DNA of 55,932 nucleotides from Cytophagaceae bacterium (GCA_027486845.1 JAIXOL010000070.1:1-55932); one strand, 5' to 3'. Shown: positions 18,072 through 27,355, counted from the first letter of the stretch. The notes: generated by a model from the sequence alone, not told the origin. A program made the numbers and translations.

Positions 18072-18947
18072 ATGAACTTTGGTTTTTTTTCTAACACATT
18101 TCTTTGGTTATTACTTATAATTTTACCAAAAATAACATTTTCTCAATCAATCGACTTTACTATTCAAGATGTCAAATTTGAAAGTCATGGCGACACACTT
18201 GTTGGCTCAATTTTAAAGCCTAAAAAAATCTTTGCAGCGGTTGTAATTGTTCACGGGTCTGACCCTGTAAAAAGGGAAATGGAGTTCGCTAAACTTCTTG
18301 CTAAAGAAGGCATAGCTGTATTGACTTATGATAAACGAGGGGTTGGAGAATCGGGTGGTGTTTATGTGGGGCCATCAGTTGGTACTAATAATATTGACCC
18401 GACTAATCTCAATCTTTTGTCTCACGATGCAAGCACAGCAATAAATACATTACGCATCAATTTGGAAGACAAAAAAATACCAATTGGATTAATTGGATTT
18501 AGTCAAGCAGGTTGGATAATCCCTTTGACTGCTGAAAAAAATAAAGGTGTAAAATTTATGGTTATTTTTAGTGGACCTGTTATCACTACTCTTGAACAGT
18601 TAAGATTTCAGTTTTACACGAATGGTAATGAAAATTTTTGGGACACCCATAAAGAATCAGATGCTCGTGAACATATTAAAAATGCCCCAGACAAGTATCA
18701 GTTTGTAGAAACAAATCCTCAGAAACAACTTAGTAAACTCACAATACCTGGACTTTGGATTTTTGGTGGGAAGGATATTCAGGTGCCTGTTGTACTATCA
18801 ATGGAGAATTTAGAAAAGCTAAAAGCATCGGGGAAAAGATATGAATATAGCTTGTTTCCTTTATTAGGTCATAATACAGCATTCTCCGAATCGCCTGAAC
18901 CTGTAAAAACAGCAATTCAATGGATAAACCATTTGGAAAAAGAGTAA
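18072..18947 (+). CDS. Secreted alpha/beta hydrolase
   Basis: A protein of about 291 residues with a signal peptide (FLWLLLIILPKITFSQ). The alpha/beta-hydrolase core shows the oxyanion-hole strand VVIVHGSDP, the GVGESGG turn, the nucleophile elbow GFSQAGW (Ser), a late acidic segment IFGGKDIQVPV and the catalytic His in LLGHNTAF. It resembles dienelactone-hydrolase or acyl-CoA-thioester-type peptidase-like esterases acting outside the cytoplasm. ATG at 18072 is preferred over 18042 because it places the signal peptide normally. It lies between the sigma factor and its putative anti-sigma gene, an unusual position that suggests an insertion. The substrate is unknown. Confidence 0.85.
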   Translation: MNFGFFSNTFLWLLLIILPKITFSQSIDFTIQDVKFESHGDTLVGSILKPKKIFAAVVIVHGSDPVKREMEFAKLLAKEGIAVLTYDKRGVGESGGVYVGPSVGTNNIDPTNLNLLSHDASTAINTLRINLEDKKIPIGLIGFSQAGWIIPLTAEKNKGVKFMVIFSGPVITTLEQLRFQFYTNGNENFWDTHKESDAREHIKNAPDKYQFVETNPQKQLSKLTIPGLWIFGGKDIQVPVVLSMENLEKLKASGKRYEYSLFPLLGHNTAFSESPEPVKTAIQWINHLEKE

Positions 18948-19006
18948 GCTGAAATAGTTTTTTTAGTTTTAATGACTTTCAACAGCAAATAAAAACGAAT
19001 AAACTT

Positions 19007-19504
19007 ATGAAAATGCTAACCGACGAACAAATATTTGATATATTGGATGGTTGTGCCACAAAAGAAATTTTGTCACATCACCGAAATCTATTGTCGGTAT
19101 CGGCTGAGTACAAAACATACTTTGAAGATTTGGAAGCAATAAATCTCGATTTACTTGCCTTGCCAATTGAAAAGCCTTCGATACAATTTACTGAAAATCT
19201 TTTGGTAAATATCGCTTATGCTCAAGTCAAGAAAAAATCTTGGAGTAGCCAACTTACTTGGATATTTTTGACAATAATGTCAGTGTTTTTTGTAGGAACA
19301 ATTAGCCTTGCCTTGTTTTATTTCTCCAATTCAAATTCTGCCATTGAAATACCGAAAGTCAATAATCTGAACGTAATCAATACTTTCTCGACAGAAATTT
19401 TGGTAAAAGTCCTGATTTTGGTCAATTTGATAGTTTTACTAGCAATTTTCGATAAAAAAGTACTTAAACCTTTCTTTCTGAACAAGAAAATGCGACTAAG
19501 TTAA
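19007..19504 (+). CDS. Putative membrane anti-sigma factor
   Basis: A 165-residue protein. The N-terminal about 80 residues are cytoplasmic and helical (LTDEQIFDILDGCATKEILSH, LSVSAEYKTYFEDLEAI), like the short anti-sigma domains of Bacteroidota. Two transmembrane helices follow (LTWIFLTIMSVFFVGTISL at about 83-105 and ILVKVLILVNLIVLLAIF near 130-150) with a basic C-terminus. The DILDG opening is frequent in small anti-sigma proteins of this phylum. Its proximity to the ECF sigma factor supports the role, though a hydrolase gene separates them. The last nine bases overlap the convergent GNAT gene. Direct binding to the sigma factor is inference. Confidence 0.62.
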   Translation: MKMLTDEQIFDILDGCATKEILSHHRNLLSVSAEYKTYFEDLEAINLDLLALPIEKPSIQFTENLLVNIAYAQVKKKSWSSQLTWIFLTIMSVFFVGTISLALFYFSNSNSAIEIPKVNNLNVINTFSTEILVKVLILVNLIVLLAIFDKKVLKPFFLNKKMRLS

Positions 19505-19939
19505 GTCCATCAAAAAGCTAAAACCATGTTTTTTAAAGCCCAGCGATTCGTAGAATTGATGGGCTTTTTCACGCCTAAGATTACTCGAAAGACTCATTTT
19601 ATAGCAACCTTTTTCTTTAGCATATTTCAGAGCAAACTTCATCATTAATTTTCCGATTCCTTTACCTTGCAAAATTGGTAAAACTCCCACGTCCTCAACT
19701 ACGGCCGAAGGCGTACCGTTATGAGCCATGTTTTCCATGATGAGTAGTGCAAAAGTGCCAACTATTTGCTGTTCATGGATAGCAACAAATACCTGATAAT
19801 CAGGATATTGTTGTTGTTTTAAGAATATTTCTTGGGCCTTTTCAACCGATATAACTTTCCCATTATCGAGAGCTTCAGCATAAATGTGCAGAATATTTTT
19901 CACATCATCGAGTGTCGCTTGACGAATAATTAAATCCAT
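19496..19939 (-). CDS. GNAT-family N-acetyltransferase
   Basis: A 147-residue cytosolic acetyl-CoA-dependent acyltransferase. The acetyl-CoA-binding segment is VVEDVGVLPILQGKGIGKLM (Q-x-x-G-x-G/A motif QGKGIG), followed by the helix MKFALKYAKEKGC and the C-terminal strand pattern YKMSLSSN, KAHQFYESLGFKKHGFSF. Length is normal for a single-domain GNAT. The acceptor (amine, peptide or small molecule) cannot be predicted. The gene is convergent with, and overlaps by nine bases, the putative anti-sigma gene. Confidence 0.9.
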   Translation of the reverse strand: MDLIIRQATLDDVKNILHIYAEALDNGKVISVEKAQEIFLKQQQYPDYQVFVAIHEQQIVGTFALLIMENMAHNGTPSAVVEDVGVLPILQGKGIGKLMMKFALKYAKEKGCYKMSLSSNLRREKAHQFYESLGFKKHGFSFLMDLT

Positions 19940-20003
19940 TTTAGTATTTTAAAACTTTTTTTGTAGATACCAAGTTATATAATTTAAGCTAAAAAACCGA
20001 CTT

Positions 20004-20174
20004 GTGGTAAAGAAAAAAAGTGAAAATGTGGTAGTACTCAATCAAAAGTACGCAATCGAAGATTATTATTATGAGAATGGATTTCTGATTTTTACGCGTG
20101 AATACCACTTAAAACGTGGCTATTGCTGTAAAAATGGGTGCCGTCATTGTCCGTATAGTTATAAAAAAAATTAA
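20004..20174 (+). CDS. DUF5522 family small cysteine-rich protein
   Basis: A short gene of 56 codons that is easily missed because no ATG start exists in its frame. It is read from GTG at 20004 (another GTG at 20028); an in-frame stop lies just upstream at 19980. The C-terminal signature EYHLKRGYCCKNGCRHCPYS is typical of DUF5522, a Bacteroidota family with clustered cysteines that probably bind a metal. The aromatic stretch EDYYYENGFLIFTR is also characteristic. Function is unknown. It directly precedes rpmB but the promoter box before rpmB suggests separate transcription. Confidence 0.85.
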   Translation: MVKKKSENVVVLNQKYAIEDYYYENGFLIFTREYHLKRGYCCKNGCRHCPYSYKKN

Positions 20175-20204
20175 GCTATACTTTTTCGTTTCCAAAAAAA
20201 TATG

Positions 20205-20212
20205 TAATTTTG
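20205..20212 (+). promoter_or_regulatory. Bacteroidota-type -7 promoter box for rpmB
   Basis: TAATTTTG matches the Bacteroidota -7 consensus TAnnTTTG and lies 53 bp before the rpmB start codon. The upstream -33 TTG element is not clear. Confidence 0.5.
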
Positions 20213-20265
20213 CACTCCGTTTTAGGAAAGTATTCATTTTTTCATAGAAAATATTCAATAAGGCA

Positions 20266-20505
20266 ATGGCAAAAGTTTGTCAAATCACTGGTAAGAAAAC
20301 GCAAGTCGGTAATAACGTATCGCACGCTAACAATAAAACTAAGCGTAAGTTTTTTCCAAATTTAAAGACTAAGAGATTCTTTTTAGAATCTGAAGGTGTA
20401 TGGGTTTCATTGAAAGTTTCAATGTCAGCACTTCGCACAATCAACAAAAAAGGCTTAGAGGCTACAATAGTTGATGCAGCACGTAAAGGTACTTTAGCGT
20501 TATAA
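20266..20505 (+). CDS. rpmB: 50S ribosomal protein bL28
   Basis: A 79-residue ribosomal protein of the large subunit. The signature [20 protein letters not shown], followed by [12 protein letters not shown] and the C-terminal [14 protein letters not shown], is that of bL28. Length is normal for Bacteroidota. In many members of the phylum rpmB is followed by rpmG and a DUF4295 gene; here it is followed directly by a terminator, so it stands alone. Confidence 0.96.
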   Translation: MAKVCQITGKKTQVGNNVSHANNKTKRKFFPNLKTKRFFLESEGVWVSLKVSMSALRTINKKGLEATIVDAARKGTLAL

Positions 20506-20534
20506 TTCGCTAAACTTTACAGAAAAGTATAAAT

Positions 20535-20566
20535 AAAAAGCATGACTCTCAAGGTCGTGCTTTTTT
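20535..20566 (+). terminator. Intrinsic terminator of rpmB
   Basis: GCATGA (20540-20545) pairs with TCGTGC (20555-20560) with one G-T pair, extended by A5/T6 flanks and ending in six T. It lies 30 bp after rpmB. Confidence 0.85.
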
Positions 20567-20779
20567 GTGTTTCATTTGGTTGTTTTTTGAGAAATTTCGT
20601 ATATTTCTAAAAATTAGTAATTTAAAACATTCTCTATGAGCCTAAATGATTGCGAATGAAATTTGAAAGTTCGGCAGATTTTAAAACCGTAGTGGGGAGC
20701 TATCAGTCGGTGTGTAAGCCGTTATTAAAATGGCACTAAACAAAGATTTTAAGTAAATCATAATTCCTAAATAAAAAAC

Positions 20780-21592
20780 ATGATTCAAATCAACGAGGCA
20801 AATGCTTATATTCAATCAATTATAGGCAATTTTAAGCCACAATATGGTATAATTCTCGGTACAGGACTTGGAAAACTTACGACCGAAATAGAAGTTGAGC
20901 ATATAATCAACTACGAAGATATTCCGCATTTTCCTATTGCGACTGTTGAGTTTCATACTGGGAAATTACTTTTTGGCAAACTCGAAGGTAAAAATGTAGT
21001 TTGCATGCAAGGGCGTTTTCATTATTACGAAGGCTATTCGATGAAACAAGTCACGTTTCCTGTGCGAGTAATGAAATTGCTCGGTATTGAGCGTTTGTTT
21101 GTTTCAAATGCGTCTGGTGGAATGAATCCGATGTTTAATGAAAGTGATTTGATGATTATTGAAGACCATATTGCTTTGTTTTTACCTGAAAATCCATTGG
21201 TTGGAGCAAATATTATGGGCGACCGTTTTCCTGATATGAGTGAGCCGTATGATTTAGAAATGATTGAAAAAGCGAAAATCATTGCGACTCAAAATAACAT
21301 TGAAGGTGTACACAGTGGTACGTATGTGAGCGTAACCGGTCCACAACTCGAAACCAAAGCCGAGTATAGATTACTAAGAAATTTAGGTGCCGATGCCGTA
21401 GGAATGAGTACCGTTCCCGAAGTGATGGTTGCTCGTCAGATGGGAATTCCTGTTTTCGGAATTTCGGTCATTACCGATATGTGTATTCCTGAAACTTTGA
21501 AAAAAGCTGAAATCGAGAATATTTTGGCCGCAGCTTACAAAGCTGAACCAAATATGACATTGATAATCAAGGAATTGATTGGGAGTTTGTAG
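20780..21592 (+). CDS. punA: Purine-nucleoside phosphorylase (PNP-I type)
   Basis: A 270-residue trimeric-type purine nucleoside phosphorylase that splits inosine and guanosine with phosphate to the base and ribose-1-phosphate. The family features are the phosphate-binding [27 protein letters not shown], the [19 protein letters not shown] segment and [15 protein letters not shown] followed by ISVITDM, the base-binding region. It works with Hpt (3.4 kb) in purine salvage. It is followed 23 bp later by a bidirectional terminator. Confidence 0.95.
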   Translation: MIQINEANAYIQSIIGNFKPQYGIILGTGLGKLTTEIEVEHIINYEDIPHFPIATVEFHTGKLLFGKLEGKNVVCMQGRFHYYEGYSMKQVTFPVRVMKLLGIERLFVSNASGGMNPMFNESDLMIIEDHIALFLPENPLVGANIMGDRFPDMSEPYDLEMIEKAKIIATQNNIEGVHSGTYVSVTGPQLETKAEYRLLRNLGADAVGMSTVPEVMVARQMGIPVFGISVITDMCIPETLKKAEIENILAAAYKAEPNMTLIIKELIGSL

Positions 21593-21614
21593 AACAGTTT
21601 TTTAAATTATTCCT

Positions 21615-21651
21615 AAAAAAAGCCTTCTGAGCTATGCTTAGAAGGCTTTTT
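21615..21651. terminator. Bidirectional intrinsic terminator
   Basis: AGCCTTCT (21621-21628) pairs with AGAAGGCT (21640-21647), flanked by A6 and T4. It separates the convergent punA and sugar-isomerase-like genes. Confidence 0.88.
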
Positions 21652-21674
21652 ATAAGAAAGTTTATATCAAAAAA

Positions 21675-22664
21675 TTAAGCAAAAACCAATTTCTTCATAT
21701 ACTGAGCGTCAAATTCAACTGCTTTTAGCGGGGTAGTATTATCAAAACGTTCTTGCTCAACAATAAAATATTCAACACCGTTTGCTTTGGCGGTATTTAA
21801 TAATTTAGGAAAATTAATTTTTCCTGTACCTAAATCGCATGAAGCACTTACATCGTCCAAAACCATTACTTCAGCCTTATTTTTTCTAAGTTCTGCCACC
21901 TTTTCGTCTTTATAAAGGTCTTTGATATGGCATAATTTGAAACGATTATTGTATTTTTTTAACCATTCTTCAGGATTTTCGCCTGCTTTCACTACCCAAA
22001 ACAAATCCATTTCAAAATCAACCAATTTAGGGTCTGTTCCGTCAAGCAATATTACTTCTGGCATTGTGCCATCTGCAAATTTCTTGAATTCAAAATTATG
22101 ATTGTGGTACGCAACTCGTAAACCAGCTTTGTTAGCAATTTCGCCTTGACGATTCAATCCTTCGGCAGCTTTTTTCCATTCATCGGCAGTTTTAAGACTT
22201 CCTAAAAATGGATTTATCAAATATTTCATACCAATACTTGCTGCATCATCAACCAACTTACTGAATTCCTTTTCAGTTTCTTTTTTCATAGTATAGTCAG
22301 GATTACAGTGCGTGCTGACGATATTCATACCGAGTTCGTCCATATAAGATTTAAAATCTTTGGCCGTCATGCCCCAAAATACACCTTTTTCTCCCTGAAA
22401 ACTTTCAATTTGTTTGTAACCATAGCTTACCAAAGACTTTAAAACACCTTTTGGGTCTTTTGCCATGTCTTCTTTTACGGTCCATAACTGTATGCCAAAT
22501 TCTTTTACTGATGGTTCAGATACAATTGAGGAAGTTGCGGTCGAGTCGGTATTTTTCTCTTCGGTTTTTGAAGAGGGAGTGCAAGACCATAATTCGCTAG
22601 CTATCAAAGGGGTAGCTGCGATAAGTCCTGACTGACGTAGGAAGTTTCTACGATTGACTTTCAT
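21675..22664 (-). CDS. Exported sugar phosphate isomerase/epimerase-like TIM-barrel protein
   Basis: A 329-residue protein. The N-terminus has a twin-arginine-like motif (NRRNFLRQSGLIAATPLIAS) and then a Cys (SELWSC) suitable for lipoprotein processing, so it is probably exported by Tat and may be lipid-anchored. The remainder is an AP-endonuclease-2/xylose-isomerase-like TIM barrel: KEFGIQLWTVKEDM, GYKQIESF, NIVSTHCNPD, RVAYHNHNFEF, DFEMDLFWVVKAG, LCHIKDL and YFIVEQE carry the usual metal-binding His/Glu/Asp positions. Such proteins are common in Bacteroidota sugar metabolism. The substrate is unknown. Confidence 0.88.
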   Translation of the reverse strand: MKVNRRNFLRQSGLIAATPLIASELWSCTPSSKTEEKNTDSTATSSIVSEPSVKEFGIQLWTVKEDMAKDPKGVLKSLVSYGYKQIESFQGEKGVFWGMTAKDFKSYMDELGMNIVSTHCNPDYTMKKETEKEFSKLVDDAASIGMKYLINPFLGSLKTADEWKKAAEGLNRQGEIANKAGLRVAYHNHNFEFKKFADGTMPEVILLDGTDPKLVDFEMDLFWVVKAGENPEEWLKKYNNRFKLCHIKDLYKDEKVAELRKNKAEVMVLDDVSASCDLGTGKINFPKLLNTAKANGVEYFIVEQERFDNTTPLKAVEFDAQYMKKLVFA

Positions 22665-22891
22665 GGTAATTTGAGAGGTTAAGGGTTATAAGTTTATATA
22701 TACTTTTAAAACTTAAAGGTAAATATAATATTTAATCAGAGATATGATTTTATCAAGGCTCATTTTTTTCTTATTTTGTAAATATTTAGCAAAAAGCAAT
22801 ATGCTTTAGGCTCTAAGCAATATGTTTTTGGGTTGAATGAATTTTTGCCTATTGCATAAAGCCTATCGCTCAAAGCTCAAAAAAACATTTT

Positions 22892-24088
22892 ATGTACGCA
22901 AAAGTAATTTTAAACGCAGGAAAAGAAATAGCAGTAAAGCGGCTACATCCTTGGATTTTTTCGGGAGCAATAGCCCGTGCAGAAGGGAATCCAACTGATG
23001 GTGATGTAGTAGAAGTTTTCGATAAAAAACTTACTTATCTCGCAACAGGGCATTTTTACAAAGGAAGTATCGCCGTTAAAATATTTTCACATTCAGCTAC
23101 TGAAATCAACGAGGCGTTTTGGCTCGAAAAACTAAATTCGGCCTATCAATTACGCCAAACAATTGTATTTCAAGGTGGGAGTGGGCTTGTTGATTGTTAT
23201 CGCCTCATTCACGGAGAAGGTGATGGTTTCCCAGGTTTAATTCTTGATTTTTATAATGGTGTAGTAGTTTTTCAAGCCCATACGATTGGAATGTGGCGAG
23301 AAAAAGAAAAAATAGTAGCGGGATTAAAGCAAATTTATGGCGAAAGTCTCTTGGCCGTTTACGATAAAAGTGCTGAAACTTTGCCGACAGAATTTGGGAA
23401 AACTGTGCAAAATGATTATTTATTTAATACATCTTTAACTGAATTGATTCCGCATGAAGTTTTGGAGAATGACCATAAATTTTTAATCGACTGGCAAACT
23501 GGACAAAAAACGGGATTTTTCCTTGACCAAAGAGATAATCGTGCATTATTGGGTCAGTATTCAAAAGGTAAAAAGGTATTAAATTCATTCTGCTATTCTG
23601 GCGGTTTTTCAATTTATGCCCTAAAAGCTGGAGCAGAATTGGTACATTCGGTTGATGTTTCAAAAAAAGCAGTTGATTTGGTAAATCAGAATGTGGCTTT
23701 AAATTTTGGAGAAACCGATAAACACGAAGCCTACGCCGAAGATGTAATGAATTATTTGAAGCGAAATGACCAAACGTACGACTTAATTATCCTCGACCCG
23801 CCAGCATATGCTAAAAACGTAGCTAAACGCCATAATGCGGTACAAGGCTATAAAAGATTGAATGTTGAAGGAATCAAGAGATTGGCTAAAGGCGGAATTT
23901 TGTTTACATTTTCATGTTCCCAAGTAGTTGATCGAGAATTGTTTTATAATACAATTATGTCGGCGGCACTCGAAGTTGGTCGCCAAGTAAGGGTTTTACA
24001 TCACCTTACGCAAGGGGCAGACCATCCCGTAAATTTATTTCATCCCGAAGGTAGCTATTTGAAAGGTTTGGTGCTTTATGTTGAATAA
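22892..24088 (+). CDS. rlmI: RlmI-like class I rRNA (cytosine-C5) methyltransferase
   Basis: A 398-residue SAM-dependent RNA methyltransferase with an N-terminal PUA-like domain (residues about 1-75, RLHPWIFSGAIARAEGNPTD) and a C-terminal Rossmann domain. The SAM motif is VLNSFCYSGGFSIYALKAGA, the catalytic motif IV is LIILDPPAYAKN, and the FTFSCSQVVDRELF segment carries the Cys expected in m5C methyltransferases. RlmI methylates C1962 of 23S rRNA in E. coli; orthology here is likely but unproven, so the symbol is tentative. It is monocistronic and convergent with dnaA. Confidence 0.87.
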   Translation: MYAKVILNAGKEIAVKRLHPWIFSGAIARAEGNPTDGDVVEVFDKKLTYLATGHFYKGSIAVKIFSHSATEINEAFWLEKLNSAYQLRQTIVFQGGSGLVDCYRLIHGEGDGFPGLILDFYNGVVVFQAHTIGMWREKEKIVAGLKQIYGESLLAVYDKSAETLPTEFGKTVQNDYLFNTSLTELIPHEVLENDHKFLIDWQTGQKTGFFLDQRDNRALLGQYSKGKKVLNSFCYSGGFSIYALKAGAELVHSVDVSKKAVDLVNQNVALNFGETDKHEAYAEDVMNYLKRNDQTYDLIILDPPAYAKNVAKRHNAVQGYKRLNVEGIKRLAKGGILFTFSCSQVVDRELFYNTIMSAALEVGRQVRVLHHLTQGADHPVNLFHPEGSYLKGLVLYVE

Positions 24089-24178
24089 ATTTGTGTAATA
24101 ACAACGAATTGCAGTAGAGGCAAGGAATTGGCTTGTCTCTACTATAGATAACGTTTTTAACGGAATCTACCTAATATT

Positions 24179-25636
24179 TTATCTTCTAAACATCTTCAAT
24201 AATTTCGCAACTGCTGTACTAATTTCTTTATCAGTATCCATCAGATCATTGACCGTCTGAATGGCGTGGATAACCGTACTGTGGTCACGACCACCAAAAT
24301 GATAACCAATTGATTTTAAAGAAAGATTTGTCAATTCTTTAGCCAAATACATTGCCACTTGACGAGGCAAAACTATTTCACGTAAACGACTTTTTCCTTT
24401 CAAATCTGGAGTTCTTACCTTATAATATTCAGTAATTGCTTCAATTATTGTATCAACTGTTACTTCTCGCTCAGAATCTTTTACCAAATGGCGAAGCGTA
24501 GTTTTTGCTAATTCCAAATCAATTTCTCGACGAGTAAGTGAAGCTTGTGCCAAGAGCGAAATCATAACACCTTCCAGTTCACGAATATTTGTATCAATAC
24601 TATGAGCAAGATATTCGATTACTTCGTAGTCAATTTCAATTCCTTCTGCTTGTACCTTTTTCTGAATTATTGCGATACGAGTTTCTAAATCGGGTGTTTG
24701 TAAATCAGCTGTTAAACCCCATTTAAAACGTGATAAGAGTCTGTCTTCTACACCATCTAATTCTCTAGGTGGACGGTCAGAGGTCATCACAATTTGGCGA
24801 CCCGATTGATGAAGATGATTAAATATATGGAAAAAAGTTTCTTGTGTTTTTTCTTTTCCTGCTAAAAATTGTACATCATCAATGATTAAAATATCAATCT
24901 GCATATAGAAATTCATGAAATCTTGCAGACTATTATTTTTAATGGAATTGATAAACTGACTGGTAAATTTTTCAGACGAAACATAAAGTACGAATTTGCC
25001 GCCGGCTTTATTTTTCATAAAATTCCCTATAGCTTGCACCAAATGAGTTTTTCCGAGTCCAACTCCGCCATAAATCATTAATGGATTAAACGATGTTACC
25101 CCTGGTTTTGAAGCAACTGCAAAACCTGCTGCTCTTGCCAAACGATTACAATCTCCTTCCACAAAATTATCGAAAGTATAATTTGGGTTGAGGTAAGAAT
25201 CAAGGCTCAAAGAATCTAAATCCTTCATTTGAAAAGGATTTTTTACTACATCTGCATTATGATTATCGGGCTTAGCGTATTGCGTACTATGCACTGGAGG
25301 CATATTTACGGCTATTTGTGGTTCATTTTTCTGACGATTTCCGCTATCAACGACTATTGAGTATTCAAGCATTCCATCACGACCAATGGCATAGTCTAGT
25401 GATTTTCTCAATAAATGGACATAGTTCTCTTCAAGCCATTCATAGAAAAATTGGCTTGGTACTTGGATGGTTAGTTTTTTTCCTTCTAATTTAACGGGTA
25501 CAATTGGTTCGAACCAAGTTTTGTAACTTTGTTCGGAGATACTTTCCCGTATCATTTTAAGGCAATTCTGCCAAACTATGTCTACCTCACGTTGCAATGT
25601 TAAATTGGAGTTTTTTTGGGTTTCGAAAACGGTCAT
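24179..25636 (-). CDS. dnaA: Chromosomal replication initiator protein DnaA
   Basis: A 485-residue AAA+ ATPase that opens the replication origin. Domain I spans about residues 10-95 (WQNCLKMIRESISEQSYKTW), followed by a short linker. Domain III starts near LNPNYTFDNFVEGDCNRLAR with Walker A GGVGLGKTHL and Walker B DILIIDDVQFLAGKEKTQE. Domain IV holds the DnaA box-binding helix-turn-helix with GGRDHSTVIHA. Length is normal. No cluster of DnaA boxes could be recognised in the flanks (24089-24178, 25637-25840) and dnaN is not adjacent, so the origin is probably elsewhere. Confidence 0.97.
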   Translation of the reverse strand: MTVFETQKNSNLTLQREVDIVWQNCLKMIRESISEQSYKTWFEPIVPVKLEGKKLTIQVPSQFFYEWLEENYVHLLRKSLDYAIGRDGMLEYSIVVDSGNRQKNEPQIAVNMPPVHSTQYAKPDNHNADVVKNPFQMKDLDSLSLDSYLNPNYTFDNFVEGDCNRLARAAGFAVASKPGVTSFNPLMIYGGVGLGKTHLVQAIGNFMKNKAGGKFVLYVSSEKFTSQFINSIKNNSLQDFMNFYMQIDILIIDDVQFLAGKEKTQETFFHIFNHLHQSGRQIVMTSDRPPRELDGVEDRLLSRFKWGLTADLQTPDLETRIAIIQKKVQAEGIEIDYEVIEYLAHSIDTNIRELEGVMISLLAQASLTRREIDLELAKTTLRHLVKDSEREVTVDTIIEAITEYYKVRTPDLKGKSRLREIVLPRQVAMYLAKELTNLSLKSIGYHFGGRDHSTVIHAIQTVNDLMDTDKEISTAVAKLLKMFRR

Positions 25637-25840
25637 TTTTTAGTCAGAATCAAAAGGGTTGCAAAGATAACAAAAATATCGACCTAACCGAGAGTTGAAA
25701 TTTGAGATTTTTAAACTAATATCAAAGTAATTCTTAAACTAAATTTTACTAAATATTATTTGTCTGATAAAAGTACAAAACTTATTTTTACATTTGTCAG
25801 AGTGTAATAGCTTTATTCTTAGAAAAATACAATTTTGCTC

Positions 25841-27217
25841 ATGGAACAAAAACTCTTTACCGAATTTCCAGAAATCTCAAAAAATGACTGGATTGCACAG
25901 GTTATGATAGATTTAAAGGGAAAAAGCTTCGGTGATTCGCTTGTTTGGTATTCTACCGAAAATTTCGATATTCAACCTTACTATGCAAAAGAAGATTTAA
26001 TAAGTCTGCCAATTGAAGCCATTCAAGCCGCTCAGAAAAATAAAAAAACAGGTTTGTGGCAAAATCGCCCTTCAGTGAAATATACCAATGAAATAGAAAC
26101 TAATTCTTTAATAATCAGCTATTTACAATTAGGTGCAGATGCCATTATTATTGATTTTATAAGTACAGACCTAAATGAAGTTGATTTTGTAAAATTACTC
26201 AATAACATTAAATTAAGTGTAAGTCCCATATTTTTCACAACGCTTCAAGTTACAGAACTATTAGCAAAACTTTCAAAATTTATTCATTATTTTCCTAAAG
26301 GCGGTGTTCTAGCGGATGTTATTGCTGATTCATTCGTTAAAACTTCTTCTAAAGATAATATACTTACATGGGAAAGTACAAAACAGACAATAGTCCAAAC
26401 TGAACAATTTCCTGATTTTCAAGTAATTAATGTTTCCTCTCATGTATTTCATAATGCAGGAGCAAATGCAGTACAAGAATTAGCTTTTGTGGTAGCAGCA
26501 GCGGTTGAAAATTTAGATAAATTAACGGACCTTGGTTTATCTCCTGAACAGATTATTAATAAGATAGAATTTTCGGTTTCTGTTGGAACAAACTACTTTG
26601 TAGAAATCGCCAAACTTCGAGCTTTAAGGTATTTATGGAGTAAAGTTTTGGAAACTTTTAATTGTTCATCGCTCACAAACGATTGTCAGATTCATTGCCA
26701 AACTTCGAGTTTTTTTGAATCAACATTAAGCCCCTATACTAACATGTTAAGAGCAACTACCGAAGCAATGTCGGCTGTGATGGGAGGCTGTGATGCCTTA
26801 ACAGTGCTTGCTTATGATTCGGTTTTGGGTGAACAAAACTCCGCACTTGGCCAACGAATTGCTCGAAACGTCTCAATTTTGATGCGTGAAGAAGCTCATC
26901 TTGATAAAATAATCGACCCAGCGGCGGGTGCATATTATATCGAAAATCTTACTTATCAACTAAGTACTGAGGCTTGGACTTTGTTTCAGAAAGTTGAAAG
27001 TTTGGGTGGAATCACCGCTGCATTTAAAAAGGGTTTTATTAAGGAAGAAATCAATCAATCTTATGTAGAAAAAGTAAAAAACTTACAAAATGGAAAAGTG
27101 ATGGTTGGTGTAAATAAATTTAGAGTAGAACCGAAAAATGAAATAAAATCAGTTGAAAACTTATATAATAGCAGTATTTTCTTGCAAAATAGAAGACTTT
27201 CAGAGGTTTTTGAATAG
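25841..27217 (+). CDS. mutA: Methylmalonyl-CoA mutase small (beta) subunit, short form
   Basis: A 458-residue protein resembling the non-catalytic subunit of coenzyme B12-dependent methylmalonyl-CoA mutase. It shows the TIM-barrel elements of the family (LFTEFPEISKNDWIAQVMID at the N-terminus, VSSHVFHNAGANAVQELAFV, PYTNMLRATTEAMSAVMGGC and the ALGQRIARNVSILMREEAHL, DPAAGAYYIE segment). It ends right after the barrel and lacks the C-terminal flavodoxin-like domain of longer homologues. The catalytic large subunit is not adjacent; the next gene is glycerate kinase. ATG at 25841 is preferred over the TTG at 25835. It presumably pairs with a large subunit encoded elsewhere. Confidence 0.85.
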   Translation: MEQKLFTEFPEISKNDWIAQVMIDLKGKSFGDSLVWYSTENFDIQPYYAKEDLISLPIEAIQAAQKNKKTGLWQNRPSVKYTNEIETNSLIISYLQLGADAIIIDFISTDLNEVDFVKLLNNIKLSVSPIFFTTLQVTELLAKLSKFIHYFPKGGVLADVIADSFVKTSSKDNILTWESTKQTIVQTEQFPDFQVINVSSHVFHNAGANAVQELAFVVAAAVENLDKLTDLGLSPEQIINKIEFSVSVGTNYFVEIAKLRALRYLWSKVLETFNCSSLTNDCQIHCQTSSFFESTLSPYTNMLRATTEAMSAVMGGCDALTVLAYDSVLGEQNSALGQRIARNVSILMREEAHLDKIIDPAAGAYYIENLTYQLSTEAWTLFQKVESLGGITAAFKKGFIKEEINQSYVEKVKNLQNGKVMVGVNKFRVEPKNEIKSVENLYNSSIFLQNRRLSEVFE

Positions 27218-27242
27218 AAAATGCTTTGTGATACAATTCCCT

Positions 27243-27267
27243 AGGAATGTCCAAACTGGACGTTCCT
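27243..27267. other. Strong 11-bp stem-loop after mutA
   Basis: AGGAATGTCCA (27243-27253) pairs with TGGACGTTCCT (27257-27267), one T-G pair, with a 3-base loop. It is followed by GGAGGAGTTTTT, so it may act as a weak terminator between mutA and the glycerate kinase gene. Confidence 0.55.
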
Positions 27268-27355
27268 GGAGGAGTTTTTGACTATCCAATCAAATTTTTG
27301 AATCAGTATGTTCATTAATAGTCACCCTTAAAGTGTTCAAACACTAATAATAAAT

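Noticed and set aside
24089-25840. Replication origin near dnaA
   Set aside because: No cluster of TTATCCACA-like boxes or AT-rich unwinding repeats is visible beside dnaA. Isolated near-matches elsewhere (about 33276, 48838) are not enough.
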